Below the pieces are notes generated by a model. It was not told the origin of the DNA, did not search any database, and saw only the letters and a list, made by a program, of their open reading frames with translations. Shown here one piece after another: positions 1 through 8,895 of a stretch of 64,000 nucleotides of DNA. Position 1 is the stretch's first letter; every line of letters begins with the position of its first letter. A program made the position numbers and the translations under genes. The DNA is from Arthrobacter sp. SLBN-83 (lineage in GTDB: Bacteria; Actinomycetota; Actinomycetes; Actinomycetales; Micrococcaceae): the NCBI RefSeq assembly GCF_006715285.1, contig NZ_VFMX01000001.1, forward strand, positions 806,001 through 870,000. Direction: 5' to 3'.

Positions 1-705
1 AAGGTGGTTGTAGGTGGTGATGAGCCCGTCGCCGTGGTCGATCTCTATCCGGTTGCCGCCGCCCCACGGATGCCAGCCGGCGGCCCGCACAACACCCGAA
101 TCAGCTGCATAGACGGGTGTGCCGCAGCCTGCCGCATAGTCCTGGCCCAAATGGAAGTCTCCCGCTGTCCCGCTGAGCGGGCTGACCCGGAAACCGAAAG
201 GCGAACTCGGATCGAGGAACTGGAGCGGTGACATCAGGAAACCGGCCAACGGCCTGGCCGCCCCTGCCGGTCCCAAGGTCAAGGGGCCCGGACCCACTTG
301 CGCCGCGCCACCGATGGAGGTGTGCGGGAACGCCAGCGTGACCTGCGGGCTGGACAAGACGGCGGGCGGTAACGCGCCGGCCACAACGTGGTCTGATGCA
401 GGCGGAGCTGGTTGCCCTTGGGGCATTTCGCCCGGGTCTGTACCCGGAGTTTCGAACCGGACGGCAGCACCCGGAGTTACCCCGGACGGGGAAACGGATC
501 CTGCCAGTTGTCCTGGTTCTGCTGAACCGGCGGAAAGATTAACAGCGTAAACAGACGCGGCCAGCACACCTGCAGCGGCGGCGGCGCGGGCAACGGGGGA
601 AAACGTACGCTGGTCCGGCTTCCTGCTTCCGGGTACGGATTTCTTAGCCAATTGACTGACTCCACGACGTGGCCTGCCGCACGTTGTCTCGACGGTACGT
701 CCCAT
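1..705 (-). CDS. M23 family metallopeptidase (LytM-like), 3' end outside the window
   Basis: Secreted or membrane-anchored zinc peptidase expected to cut peptidoglycan cross-bridges. The ATG at 705 opens a frame that runs off the left edge, so about 235 residues are visible. Residues near 45-65 form an Ala-rich hydrophobic segment (signal or anchor), followed by a Pro/Gly-rich linker. The M23 core then begins: HLGQDYAAGCGTPVYAADSG carries the first zinc ligands in the HxGxDxAA pattern, and the last visible residues TTYNHL correspond to the strand before the second histidine motif. The catalytic C-terminal part is missing only because of the window edge. The family call is firm; the exact substrate is unknown. 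Confidence 0.85.
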   Translation of the reverse strand, partial: MGRTVETTCGRPRRGVSQLAKKSVPGSRKPDQRTFSPVARAAAAAGVLAASVYAVNLSAGSAEPGQLAGSVSPSGVTPGAAVRFETPGTDPGEMPQGQPAPPASDHVVAGALPPAVLSSPQVTLAFPHTSIGGAAQVGPGPLTLGPAGAARPLAGFLMSPLQFLDPSSPFGFRVSPLSGTAGDFHLGQDYAAGCGTPVYAADSGVVRAAGWHPWGGGNRIEIDHGDGLITTYNHL

Positions 706-838
706 GGGACCACAGGACCGCACGGGTGGAAACCCCGCGTACGGGCAATGCGGGTTTTTTATCGGGCGTTAGGGGGTGCGGGTGGTGGGCTGGAGCCGGC
801 GGCCCTGCTCTCCCGGACGGAATAGGCAACAATGGTTC

Positions 839-1774
839 ATGCGCAATGTCCTTCGAACATGGCAGGACGAGGTCAAGAAGACCTTCTCAGGCAAGGCCGA
901 CGCTCCACCGGAGTGGTCGCTGCGCCTGGCGGAAGGCGACGACGCGGGCTACCACCTGCCCGGTTCAGCGGTCTGGGCTGTCCATGGCTCCATGACGCCC
1001 GTTGTGGGAGGAATCCGCACGCTGCTCATGCAGTCGCTGCATCCGGGCGCCCTGGCGGGCGTTCACGAGCACTCCAACTTCCGCGAGGACCCCCTGCGCC
1101 GGCTGGCCAACACCATCCGCTGGATCTTCACGGTGACGTATGGATCCACGGCTGCGGCGGAGGAGGCAACACGGCGTGTCCGCCACCTGCATGGGCCCGT
1201 CCAGGGCAGCTACCAGGACAACGACGGCGGCCAGCGCACCTACAGTGCCAACGATCCGGCACTCGCCAGCTGGATCCACAACGCCTTCACGGACGGCTTC
1301 CTCGCAGCGCACAAGATCTGGGGTGGCCCCATTCCGGGCGGCGCCGACGCCTACGTCCGGGAGTGGGCCCAGGCGGGGCGGCTGATGGGGGTGGAGAACC
1401 CGCCGACGACGGAGGCGGAGATGCGGAGCCAGCTGGAACGGTGGTACGCGCAGGGCCAGCTGAGGGCAGACGGGCGGGTGAAAGAGACCGTGGAGTTCAT
1501 CCGCAAGGCTCCGCTGCATCCCCTGCTCAGGCCCGGCTACCGGATCCTGTTTGCCGGCGCCGTGTACGGCCTGGAACCCCGGTACCGCGAGATGTTGGGG
1601 CTTTCCGTGCCACGGCTGGGCCCCTTTCCCCTTCCGGTGCGGCTGGCCACGAAGGTTGTGCTCGGCGTCGTACACCTCGCCCTGGGCGGCATCGGCCGGC
1701 GCATGGGTCCGAGCGAAATCGCCGCGAGGCAGCGCCTGAAGCGGCTCGGGGAGCCTTCGGCAAACCTGGCCTGA
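839..1774 (+). CDS. Oxygenase MpaB family protein (DUF2236)
   Basis: About 311 residues resembling the MpaB/DUF2236 family, haem-binding oxygenase-like proteins related to latex-clearing protein and common in actinobacteria. Typical features seen are AVHGSMTPVVGGIRTLLMQS, LHPGALAGVHEHSNFREDP, the FTVTYGS stretch and an internal AHKIWGG histidine region that could supply haem ligands. I start at the ATG at 839, which opens MRNVLRTWQDEVKK. The same frame extends upstream to 776, but that extension is Arg/Pro-rich and unlike the family. A substrate cannot be read from the sequence. The gene stands alone, followed by a shared hairpin and a convergent tRNA gene. Confidence 0.8.
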   Translation: MRNVLRTWQDEVKKTFSGKADAPPEWSLRLAEGDDAGYHLPGSAVWAVHGSMTPVVGGIRTLLMQSLHPGALAGVHEHSNFREDPLRRLANTIRWIFTVTYGSTAAAEEATRRVRHLHGPVQGSYQDNDGGQRTYSANDPALASWIHNAFTDGFLAAHKIWGGPIPGGADAYVREWAQAGRLMGVENPPTTEAEMRSQLERWYAQGQLRADGRVKETVEFIRKAPLHPLLRPGYRILFAGAVYGLEPRYREMLGLSVPRLGPFPLPVRLATKVVLGVVHLALGGIGRRMGPSEIAARQRLKRLGEPSANLA

Positions 1775-1844
1775 GCAATCATCTGCCGGCACGGCGGGCA
1801 ACACGAAAGCCGGCGGCAACAGTGCCGGCGGCGGCGGAAAAGCA

Positions 1845-1879
1845 AGAACCCGGCCCCAGCGTTGCTGGGACCGGGTTCT
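1845..1879 (-). terminator. Stem-loop terminator of the tRNA-Ser gene, possibly bidirectional
   Basis: Near-perfect inverted repeat AGAACCCGG...CCGGGTTCT between the end of the MpaB gene (+) and the tRNA-Ser gene (-). On the minus strand the stem is followed by a T-rich run (TTGCTTTT), so it fits a terminator for the tRNA. It could also stop the plus-strand gene. Confidence 0.75.
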
Positions 1880-1886
1880 CAACCGG

Positions 1887-1971
1887 CGGAGAATGGGGGA
1901 TTTGAACCCCCGAGGGCGTTAACCCAACACGCGTTCCAGGCGTGCGCCATAGGCCGCTAGGCGAATTCTCC
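1887..1971 (-). tRNA. tRNA-Ser (anticodon GGA)
   Basis: Reading the minus strand, the acceptor stem GGAGAAT pairs with ATTCTCC, the D arm is GCC...GGC, and the anticodon stem CACGC/GCGTG encloses the loop CTGGAAC with anticodon GGA, which reads UCC. A long variable arm with a GGGTT/GCCC stem marks a class II serine tRNA, and the T arm GGGGG-TTCAAAT-CCCCC is canonical. The discriminator base is G at 1887. CCA is not encoded and must be added after transcription. Confidence 0.97.
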
Positions 1972-2300
1972 ATCTGCTTCTGAATCAAAAGCAGGTACTA
2001 GATTACCTGAACTTTTCCGCATCGCCCAATTGGCCCTTACGGAGCAGGTTTGGGGCGTCAGCGTCCGGGCATCACGGAGGCCTCTATTGGGGAGTCTTTA
2101 ATCTGAAAATGGACGCCCCCAATGCGCCCATTCCCTGGTGCACCGTTGAGCTGCCGGGTCCGGCCCGCCCAACCAGGCCACGCAGCTCACAACCTTGAGA
2201 TTGCCCCAATCGGTGTACGTTTCCATGATCGCGGCTGGGGCGGAGATAAGCAATGGAATCCGTGATGTGCCGCCCCCGGAGCATCGGGCAGGATGGGTTC

Positions 2301-2624
2301 ATGGCCGAGCTGCACGCACTGGTGGTTTATGTTCCCACGTCCCACACCCGGAAGGTTCTCGATGCCATCGGCGACGCTGGAGCCGGGCGTCTGGGCAATT
2401 ACTCCCACTGCTCTTTTGTCACCCCGGGGACCGGGAGGTTCACACCGCAGGAGGGCGCCCGCCCCTTCCTTGGGCGGCCAGGCACCCCTGAAGCAGCTGC
2501 CGAGGAACGCATTGAGTGCGTGGTGGAAGAACATGTACTGGCCGCCGTCGTGGCCGCCTTGCGGGCCGCGCACCCTTACGAGGAACCCGCCTTCATGACC
2601 TGGCGCGTGGATGGCTGGCGATGA
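2301..2624 (+). CDS. YqfO/NIF3-like PII-fold protein
   Basis: A 107-residue protein matching the small stand-alone form of the YqfO (NIF3) insertion domain, a PII/CutA-like fold of unclear role. Diagnostic stretches are LVVYVPTSHTRKVLDAIGDA, GAGRLGNYSHCSF, GTGRFTPQEGARPFLG and the C-terminal AAHPYEEPA. I chose the ATG at 2301 because the family begins right at the first beta strand (AELHALVVYVP). An upstream in-frame ATG at 2253 has a decent GGAG site and would add 16 residues. It lies just before the SRP RNA gene. No pathway can be assigned. Confidence 0.75.
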   Translation: MAELHALVVYVPTSHTRKVLDAIGDAGAGRLGNYSHCSFVTPGTGRFTPQEGARPFLGRPGTPEAAAEERIECVVEEHVLAAVVAALRAAHPYEEPAFMTWRVDGWR

Positions 2625-2659
2625 CGGGAGCCCGATTCGAGTCGGGCCACATGTTCGGG

Positions 2660-2665
2660 TAAAGT
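2660..2665 (+). promoter_or_regulatory. Likely -10 box of the SRP RNA promoter
   Basis: TAAAGT lies 7 nt upstream of the predicted 5' end of the SRP RNA, the right distance for a -10 hexamer. No good -35 hexamer is evident, so this is position-based inference. Confidence 0.5.
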
Positions 2666-2672
2666 ATCTGAC

Positions 2673-2760
2673 GGCCCCTCATGTGGCGTCATCCTGTTGA
2701 ACTCCCCCAGGACCGGAAGGTAGCAAGGGTAGACGGGCTCTGGCGGGTGCATGGGGGGTC
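2673..2760 (+). ncRNA. ffs: Signal recognition particle RNA (4.5S, small bacterial type)
   Basis: The conserved SRP helix 8 core is present as CCAGGACCGGAAGGTAGCAA, preceded by CCTGTTGAACTCCCCC as in other actinobacterial SRP RNAs. The ends GGCCCCTCATG and CATGGGGGGTC pair over 11 positions with two G-U pairs, which sets the boundaries. It should bind Ffh and guide membrane-protein insertion. A T-containing tail (TCTTTACTATT) after the closing stem may end transcription before dnaX. The SRP RNA-dnaX-recR order is common in actinobacteria. Confidence 0.95.
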
Positions 2761-2817
2761 TTTACTATTCCCCCACAGGGCGGCATGATGTCAGCCCGGA
2801 TTGGTAGGGTTTTCTCT

Positions 2818-5800
2818 GTGACAGTTACTACCGCCCTGTACCGCAGATACCGTCCCGACTCGTTCGCTGACGTTATCGGGCAGGAGCACGTCACCGAGCC
2901 GCTGATGACGGCTTTGCGGAAGAACCGGGTCAATCACGCCTACCTTTTTTCCGGCCCCAGGGGCTGCGGAAAGACCACGTCCGCCCGCATCCTGGCCCGT
3001 TGCCTCAACTGTGCCCAGGGTCCCACCGACACCCCCTGCGGAACCTGCCCCAGCTGTGTGGAACTGGCGCGGGGCGGCTCGGGATCCCTCGACGTCATCG
3101 AGATTGACGCCGCGAGCCACGGCGGCGTCGACGACGCACGCGACCTCCGCGAGCGGGCCACCTTCGCCCCCGTGCGCGACCGCTACAAAATCTTCATCAT
3201 CGACGAAGCCCACATGGTCACCTCCGCGGGTTTCAACGCCCTGCTGAAGATCGTGGAAGAGCCGCCGGAACACATCAAGTTCATCTTCGCCACCACGGAG
3301 CCGGACAAGGTCATCGGAACCATCCGTTCCCGGACCCACCACTACCCGTTCCGGCTGGTGCCGCCGGAACCGCTGATGGCCTACCTTGAGCTCCTGTGCC
3401 GCCAGGAAAACGTCCCCGTTGCCCCGGGCGTGCTGTCACTGGTCATCCGGGCCGGTGGTGGTTCCGTCCGTGACTCGCTCTCCGTCCTGGACCAGCTCAT
3501 GGCCGGTGCCGGCCCCAACGGCCTCGACTATGAACTCGCCGTCGCACTGCTGGGCTACACCCACGCCTCACTGCTGGACGACGTCGTGGAGGCCATCGCC
3601 GCCTCCGACTCCGCCACCGTCTTCCGCGCCGTGGACCGCGTCATCCAGACCGGCCACGATCCGCGCCGGTTCGTGGAGGACCTGCTGGAGCGCTTCCGCG
3701 ACCTGATCATCGTCCAGGCCATGCCCGAAAGCGCCCACGCCATCCTCCGGGGGATGCCGGCCGACCAGATCGCGCGGCTGCAGAACCAGGCCCACAACCT
3801 GGGTGCTGCGGAACTTTCCCGCGCGGCGGATGTCACCAATACTGCGCTGACCGAAATGACCGGTGCCACGTCCCCGCGGCTGCACCTGGAACTGCTGTGC
3901 GCCCGGGTCCTCCTGCCCAGCTCCGAGCAGAACGAGCGCGGCATGGCTGCCCGAATCGACCGGGTGGAGCGGCGGCTGAACTACGCGGGGAACGACGTCG
4001 GAGCTCCCGCCGCCTCAGCGCCGGCAGCCATTTCAGCTCAGGCAGGGCCAGCAGCGGCAACGCCAACAGCCCAGGCAACAGCCGCCACTGAAACTCCTGG
4101 TGCAGCTTCCGGCGAGTCGTCTGCCGGACTTGGCCCTGCCCGGGAACAGGCGAGCCCTGAAGCGAGCCGCATGCCGGAGCAGGCCAGCCCCGCGTCGCAG
4201 CCAGCCCCAGAGGCATCCACTCCATCCGCGCCCGGTGCGTCGGCCGCACCCTCGTCCGGCAGCAAGGACTCTCCTGCCACCGAGGCACCCCGGAGCCCGC
4301 TTACACCGCCACGGGTCAGCACCAGCGACTGGCCAGTTGAGGAAGCCGCCCGGCCCCGTGCACAGCACGGCCCGGAGACTGCGGGTGCAAACCGGACGGC
4401 AGCACAGGCGAACGCGGGGCCGCATCCCGGCACAGCGCCGGAGCCACAGGAACACCGGCAGGCACCCGCGCCGCAGCAGGGGGCACCCGGAAGGCCAGCA
4501 CCCGCCGGTCCCCCGGCCATGGGTGATGTGGAGGTCCTCCGCAGGGCGTGGCCGGACGTCCTGAAGGCACTGTCCAAGATCAAGCGCAGCACCTGGGCGC
4601 TTGTTGAGCCCAATGCCCAGGTAAGCGCGTTCGATGGCAGCGTCCTTACCCTGTCCTTCACCACGTCCGGACTTGCAGGCGCCTTCGGCCGCGCGGACCA
4701 CTCTGACAACCTGCGCCAGGCCATCCACAGGACCGTTGGCCTTGACTGCCAGATCAACGCCGTTGCCGGTGGCGCCAGCCAGGCGAGCTCTGAGCCAAAC
4801 CCAAAAGTGCCCGCCAGCCCGGTGGTTCCGGCCACTTCAGCTGACGTTGCCTGGGGTCTGGCTCCTGCGCCGGCCCAACCAGCTTCCCCGGCACAGGGCC
4901 CTGCCTCACCGCTCCATCAGGCACCGCCCACTCCCACCACGCCCGGGACCACCCCTGGAACTCCGGCCACCCCGGCAGCCCAGTCAGGCGGAAGTCCTGA
5001 TGGTCCCTCCGCTGCCGGTACCAACCCAAGTGGCGGAACTTCCGGGAGCACTGCTGTTGCCGGCCGCCAGGCCATGGCCGCACCGGAGGGTAGGCCTGCT
5101 GCCGCCACCACCGCTGAAACACGTCCCGCACAGGATGCGAGCGGCCGCGCCCAGCAGGACCCCGAGCCCGTACAGACGGCGGCCGGGAGCCCCGGAACCC
5201 CTCATAGCGCCTCCGGCCCTGCCGCCGGCCAGTCCCCCTACCCGTCAACCGGCGGCGACTATTCCTACTCGGATGACGACTGGGGCCCGCCCCGGGACGA
5301 GGACGCTCCCCCGCTGGACGAGGAACCCCCTATGGACTGGGAACCTTCGGGAGGTCCCGGCAACCACGGTGCCTCATCCTCCCCCGCACCTGGCGGCCGC
5401 CTGCCTGGCACCAGCCATGGGGAGGCCGGGACAAGTTCCCACGGAAGTTCGGCCGTTGCTCCGCGGGCAGACAGTGCCGCCCATCAACCTGCCCCATCCT
5501 CCGCCCAGCCTGCAGGCGCGCCCCACGATCCATGGACACGGGCGGTTGAGCAGGCCCCTGGAGTCTGGGTTGTGGGAGACAAGAGCAATGTGGGTGTCAA
5601 ACCCGTAGCCGCCTCCGGCAGCGACAACATGGGAGCGCAGGCCACCGTTCCGCACTATGCGCCGGCAACAGCCCAGGTACCGCCGTCCATTCCCGTGGCT
5701 CCGGTGCCTGCTGCCGGTGCGCCAGGGCACGGCTGGGATCCGGCGTCAATTTCCGGCAACGGTCATGCGGCCTCCGCCACCGAAAGCTACCAGGCGTCGT

Positions 5801-6216
5801 CACCGCAGCCCGCCCCGGTACCCGAATACGCCATGGCCTCCGCCGCGCCCGCCACGGGTGCGCCCGCTGCATCAGCCCTCGCCCAGGCGCCTGCAGCTAC
5901 ACCTGCCACGGTTGCCCCCGCTGCCCCGGCCAGCGCGCAGCCCTCTGCAGATGCTCCGGTGGCCGGAAGAACCGAAACACGGCAAAGCCTGTACCAGCGG
6001 CTTTCAAGCAGTCCGGAAGCTGAGGCCGGCCGGGCCAAGGCGCCTGCCAGGGCTGCTGCCGCTCCCAGCACCTATGTCCAGGACATACCAAGCGCCGATG
6101 ATGAGACCATCGAGGAATCGGGCGTGTTCGGCCGGGCGGCCGTGGAACGAATCCTGGGTGGCAAGCTGATCGAGGAACGGTCACTGGACGGCAGCCCGGT
6201 CACCCCACGCTATTGA
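2818..6216 (+). CDS. dnaX: DNA polymerase III subunits gamma and tau
   Basis: Clamp-loader ATPase of the replicative polymerase. From the GTG at 2818 (start TVTTALYRRYRP) the protein has 1132 residues. The Walker A motif GPRGCGKT lies near residues 46-53, a four-cysteine zinc module near 62-80, the Walker B region IFIIDEAHM follows, then ATTEP and the arginine-finger region. The ATPase and lid domains end near residue 390. About 650 residues of Ala/Pro/Ser/Gly-rich sequence follow, interrupted near residues 570-650 by a folded segment (DVEVLRRAWPDVLKALSKIK). The C-terminus (ESGVFGRAAVERILGGKLIE) is conserved in relatives. An upstream in-frame ATG at 2785 would add 11 unconserved residues. No programmed frameshift site was recognised. 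Confidence 0.96.
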   Translation: MTVTTALYRRYRPDSFADVIGQEHVTEPLMTALRKNRVNHAYLFSGPRGCGKTTSARILARCLNCAQGPTDTPCGTCPSCVELARGGSGSLDVIEIDAASHGGVDDARDLRERATFAPVRDRYKIFIIDEAHMVTSAGFNALLKIVEEPPEHIKFIFATTEPDKVIGTIRSRTHHYPFRLVPPEPLMAYLELLCRQENVPVAPGVLSLVIRAGGGSVRDSLSVLDQLMAGAGPNGLDYELAVALLGYTHASLLDDVVEAIAASDSATVFRAVDRVIQTGHDPRRFVEDLLERFRDLIIVQAMPESAHAILRGMPADQIARLQNQAHNLGAAELSRAADVTNTALTEMTGATSPRLHLELLCARVLLPSSEQNERGMAARIDRVERRLNYAGNDVGAPAASAPAAISAQAGPAAATPTAQATAATETPGAASGESSAGLGPAREQASPEASRMPEQASPASQPAPEASTPSAPGASAAPSSGSKDSPATEAPRSPLTPPRVSTSDWPVEEAARPRAQHGPETAGANRTAAQANAGPHPGTAPEPQEHRQAPAPQQGAPGRPAPAGPPAMGDVEVLRRAWPDVLKALSKIKRSTWALVEPNAQVSAFDGSVLTLSFTTSGLAGAFGRADHSDNLRQAIHRTVGLDCQINAVAGGASQASSEPNPKVPASPVVPATSADVAWGLAPAPAQPASPAQGPASPLHQAPPTPTTPGTTPGTPATPAAQSGGSPDGPSAAGTNPSGGTSGSTAVAGRQAMAAPEGRPAAATTAETRPAQDASGRAQQDPEPVQTAAGSPGTPHSASGPAAGQSPYPSTGGDYSYSDDDWGPPRDEDAPPLDEEPPMDWEPSGGPGNHGASSSPAPGGRLPGTSHGEAGTSSHGSSAVAPRADSAAHQPAPSSAQPAGAPHDPWTRAVEQAPGVWVVGDKSNVGVKPVAASGSDNMGAQATVPHYAPATAQVPPSIPVAPVPAAGAPGHGWDPASISGNGHAASATESYQASSPQPAPVPEYAMASAAPATGAPAASALAQAPAATPATVAPAAPASAQPSADAPVAGRTETRQSLYQRLSSSPEAEAGRAKAPARAAAAPSTYVQDIPSADDETIEESGVFGRAAVERILGGKLIEERSLDGSPVTPRY

Positions 6217-6291
6217 CAGGTGGGCAAGGCTGCCCCGCGGCCTCAACCATGACCGCTCCATCCGCATCCATACCAATTTGAAGAGGGAAAC

Positions 6292-6891
6292 GTGTACGAA
6301 GGTGCTGTCCAGGAGCTGATCGACGAGCTCGGACGCCTTCCGGGGGTGGGACCCAAGTCCGCGCAGCGGCTGGCGTTCCACATCCTTGAAGCTGATCCCC
6401 AGGACATGAAGCGGCTGGTGGAGGCCATCACCACCGTCAAGGAACGGGTCAAATTCTGCACCGTGTGCGGCAACGTCACCGAGCAGGAGCTGTGCAACAT
6501 CTGCCGCGACCCGCGCCGTGATCCTGCTGTCATCTGCGTGGTGGAGGAGTCCAAGGACGTGCTTGCGGTGGAGCGCACCCGGTCGTTCCGTGGCCGGTAC
6601 CACGTGCTGGGCGGTGCCATTAATCCCATCGCCGGTGTGGGACCGGACCAGCTGCGGATCCGCGAATTGCTCACCCGTTTGAACGACGGCCAGATCCAGG
6701 AAGTCATTATCGCCACGGACCCCAACCTCGAAGGTGAGGCAACAGCGACGTACCTGGCCCGCATGCTGAAGACGATCGGCATAGCCGTCACCCGCCTTGC
6801 CTCCGGCCTTCCCGTGGGCGGGGACCTGGAATACGCCGACGAGGTTACGTTGGGCAGGGCCTTCGAAGGCCGCCGAAACGCCCTGGGCTGA
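6292..6891 (+). CDS. recR: Recombination mediator protein RecR
   Basis: 199 residues, the usual length. It acts with RecF and RecO to load RecA at gapped DNA. Visible parts: an N-terminal helix-hairpin-helix ([20 protein letters not shown]), a four-cysteine zinc finger ([20 protein letters not shown], residues about 57-76), and a TOPRIM domain ([13 protein letters not shown] through [17 protein letters not shown]). The start is GTG at 6292 with GAAGAGGG about 7 nt upstream. It is co-directional with dnaX, 75 bp downstream, so the two are probably cotranscribed. Confidence 0.97.
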   Translation: MYEGAVQELIDELGRLPGVGPKSAQRLAFHILEADPQDMKRLVEAITTVKERVKFCTVCGNVTEQELCNICRDPRRDPAVICVVEESKDVLAVERTRSFRGRYHVLGGAINPIAGVGPDQLRIRELLTRLNDGQIQEVIIATDPNLEGEATATYLARMLKTIGIAVTRLASGLPVGGDLEYADEVTLGRAFEGRRNALG

Positions 6892-7089
6892 AGCACCCAG
6901 GCGCCTTCCGCCGTCGTACATCATCCCCGCCCTGACCTGCCGCCACCAGATGTGCCGGCGGCCGGTATGTGGTCACAATTAAACGTCCCTCCGGGCACGG
7001 CGATAAACTGTCCCAAGGAATGCTGCGCCCGCCCGGCGCCGGGCCGCCTGGCCTCCCAGAACTCCAATTGACCCAATGAAGGTACGCGC

Positions 7090-8448
7090 ATGAGTACGCC
7101 CACCACCGAAGTGCACAACGCAACAGAGCCGCAGGCAGCACCCGCCGCCGGCGCGGTGACCAAGCAGCTCATTGTGCAGAAATTCGGCGGCTCGTCCGTT
7201 GCTGACGCGGCAGGGATCAAGCGCGTGGCCGCGCGGGTGGTGGCTGCCCAGCAGGCCGGCAACGAGGTGGTGGTGGTTGTTTCGGCAATGGGCGACACCA
7301 CGGACGAACTCCTCGACCTCGCCGCCGAGGTCACCGACTCCGCGCCCGCCCGCGAAATGGACATGCTCCTTTCGGCCGGCGAACGCATCTCCATGGCGCT
7401 GTTGGCCATGGCCATCAACAAGCTGGGCGCCTCCGCCCAGTCCTTCACGGGGTCGCAGGCAGGCATGATCACCGACGGTATCCACGGCAAGGCACGGATT
7501 ATCGACGTCGACCCGCACCGCATCCGCACCGCCCTGGACAAGGGCAACATCGCCATCGTGGCCGGCTTCCAGGGCATGAGCCGCACCACCCACGAGATCA
7601 CTACCTTGGGCCGCGGCGGTTCCGACACCACGGCAGTGGCGCTGGCCGCAGCCCTTGAAGCTGATGTTTGCGAGATCTACACGGACGTGGACGGCATTTT
7701 CACCGCCGACCCCCGTGTTGTCCCGTCGGCACAGAAAATCGACACCATCTCCAGCGAAGAGATGCTGGAGCTCGCTGCCTCGGGCGCCAAGATCCTCCAC
7801 CTGCGCTGCGTCGAGTACGCCCGCCGGTTCGGTGTGCCGCTGCACGTCCGTTCCTCATTCAGCCAGCATGAAGGCACCTGGGTCATCCCCAGCGCCGACG
7901 ACAAGATCACCACTCAAGAGGGAGTTGCCTTGGAGCAGCCAATCATCTCCGGCGTTGCGCATGACCGTTCCGAAGCGAAGGTCACCGTGGTCGGCGTCCC
8001 CGACATCCCCGGCAAGGCCGCCGCAATCTTCCAGGTCATCGCCGCTGCACACTCGAACATCGACATGATCGTGCAGAACGTCTCCACCCACGGCACGGGC
8101 AAGACCGACATCTCCTTTACCCTGCCCATCATTGAAGGTGCCGACGCCCTGGCCGCCCTTCACGCCGCGCAGGACCAGATCGGCTTCGAGGCCATCGAAT
8201 ACAACGAGAAGATCGGCAAGCTCTCCCTGATCGGTGCTGGCATGCGGTCCCACCCTGGAGTCTCCGCCACCTTCTTCAAGGCGCTCTCCGACGCCGGCAT
8301 CAACATCAACATGATCTCCACGTCCGAAATCCGGATCTCCGTGGTGACCCATGCGGACCTGCTCGACGAAGCTGTGCGGGTCATCCACAAAGCGTTCGGG
8401 CTCGATACCGAAAGCGAAGCCACGGTTTACGGCGGCACCGGCCGCTAA
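7090..8448 (+). CDS. lysC: Aspartate kinase (alpha subunit; nested beta start)
   Basis: First enzyme of the aspartate family (lysine, threonine, methionine, diaminopimelate). 452 residues. The kinase domain opens with [11 protein letters not shown] and contains [20 protein letters not shown] and [13 protein letters not shown]. Two ACT domains follow ([20 protein letters not shown] and [17 protein letters not shown]), which in this family mediate feedback inhibition by lysine plus threonine. The ATG at 7090 has AAGG 7 nt upstream; the first 22 residues are low-complexity, and the GTG of [12 protein letters not shown] is an alternative. No asd gene follows here; a strong terminator does. Confidence 0.96.
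   Translation: MSTPTTEVHNATEPQAAPAAGAVTKQLIVQKFGGSSVADAAGIKRVAARVVAAQQAGNEVVVVVSAMGDTTDELLDLAAEVTDSAPAREMDMLLSAGERISMALLAMAINKLGASAQSFTGSQAGMITDGIHGKARIIDVDPHRIRTALDKGNIAIVAGFQGMSRTTHEITTLGRGGSDTTAVALAAALEADVCEIYTDVDGIFTADPRVVPSAQKIDTISSEEMLELAASGAKILHLRCVEYARRFGVPLHVRSSFSQHEGTWVIPSADDKITTQEGVALEQPIISGVAHDRSEAKVTVVGVPDIPGKAAAIFQVIAAAHSNIDMIVQNVSTHGTGKTDISFTLPIIEGADALAALHAAQDQIGFEAIEYNEKIGKLSLIGAGMRSHPGVSATFFKALSDAGININMISTSEIRISVVTHADLLDEAVRVIHKAFGLDTESEATVYGGTGR
7918..7932 (+). promoter_or_regulatory. Candidate internal ribosome binding site and TTG start for the aspartate kinase beta subunit
   Basis: A purine-rich GAGGGAG lies a few nucleotides before an in-frame TTG at 7930 that would begin [19 protein letters not shown]. 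This is the position at which the beta subunit of alpha2-beta2 aspartate kinases starts in Corynebacterium (a protein beginning MEEPVLTGVATDKSEAKVT, from memory). The product would be a C-terminal ACT-domain protein of about 172 residues. Seen: site and codon. Inferred: use. Confidence 0.5.
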
Positions 8449-8460
8449 AACCGCGCCGAC

Positions 8461-8517
8461 AAAAGGCCGGGCTGCCTTTCCCTGGATTACCCAAGAGGAA
8501 GGGCAGCCCGGCCTTTT
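8461..8517 (+). terminator. Strong intrinsic terminator after lysC
   Basis: AAAAGGCCGGGCTGCC pairs with GGCAGCCCGGCCTTTT across a 25-nt loop and ends in a T run. It starts 12 nt after the lysC stop codon and faces the minus-strand small genes, so it may act in both directions. Confidence 0.9.
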
Positions 8518-8563
8518 TGGTGCCATGATGCTTTGTGGTTTCAGGCAGCGCGCCGGAAAGAAA

Positions 8564-8779
8564 TCAGCCTTCGCGTTCCAGGTCTTCGCGGCGCACGGCG
8601 TAGTGGTGTCCGGTTGAGTCGGTTTCAACGACGAAGTGCGTGAGTTCCTCTTCGGAGGCCTGTTCAAATTCGTCGTGCTTGTGCACCACCGGCGCATCGG
8701 TATCCAGTCGGGTGGCGGGACCGAAAACGAAACGGAGCCTGTCAGTCAGGCTCATGAAGCCGCTGAGGACATGTGCCAC
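8564..8779 (-). CDS. Small conserved protein, FGPA(T/S)R family member 1
   Basis: About 71 residues, function unknown. The start is chosen at the GTG at 8779 because GGAAGGGG sits 9 nt upstream; the GTG at 8788 is too close to that site. The sequence contains LTDRLRFVFGPATRL near the N-terminus and ETDSTGHHYAVRREDLER near the end, with an acidic middle. The next gene upstream on the same strand has the same layout (LRAIFGPASR, then RPDGSTYVVP), so the two look like tandem paralogues. No membrane segment or signal peptide is visible. Confidence 0.65.
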   Translation of the reverse strand: MAHVLSGFMSLTDRLRFVFGPATRLDTDAPVVHKHDEFEQASEEELTHFVVETDSTGHHYAVRREDLEREG

Positions 8780-8895
8780 TGTTTCCACCCCCTTCCCGAT
8801 CCTCGGGCGAAAGTGCAGCCGGCTCCGTTGGGAGCCAGTGCCCTTATTTTAAGCCCGGGCAGTGAAAAAGGAGCCGGTGTGGGGAGGCGGACTCG

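Noticed and set aside
706-838. Possible c-di-AMP (ydaO) riboswitch upstream of the M23 peptidase gene
   Set aside because: Such switches often precede actinobacterial cell-wall hydrolases, but I could not find the conserved ydaO core segments in this leader. The CCCGC...GCGGG stem with a T run near 736-757 is too small to support it.
832-1905. 357-codon plus-strand frame overlapping the MpaB gene
   Set aside because: Arg/Gly/Pro-rich shadow in another frame; the MpaB frame has clear family motifs.
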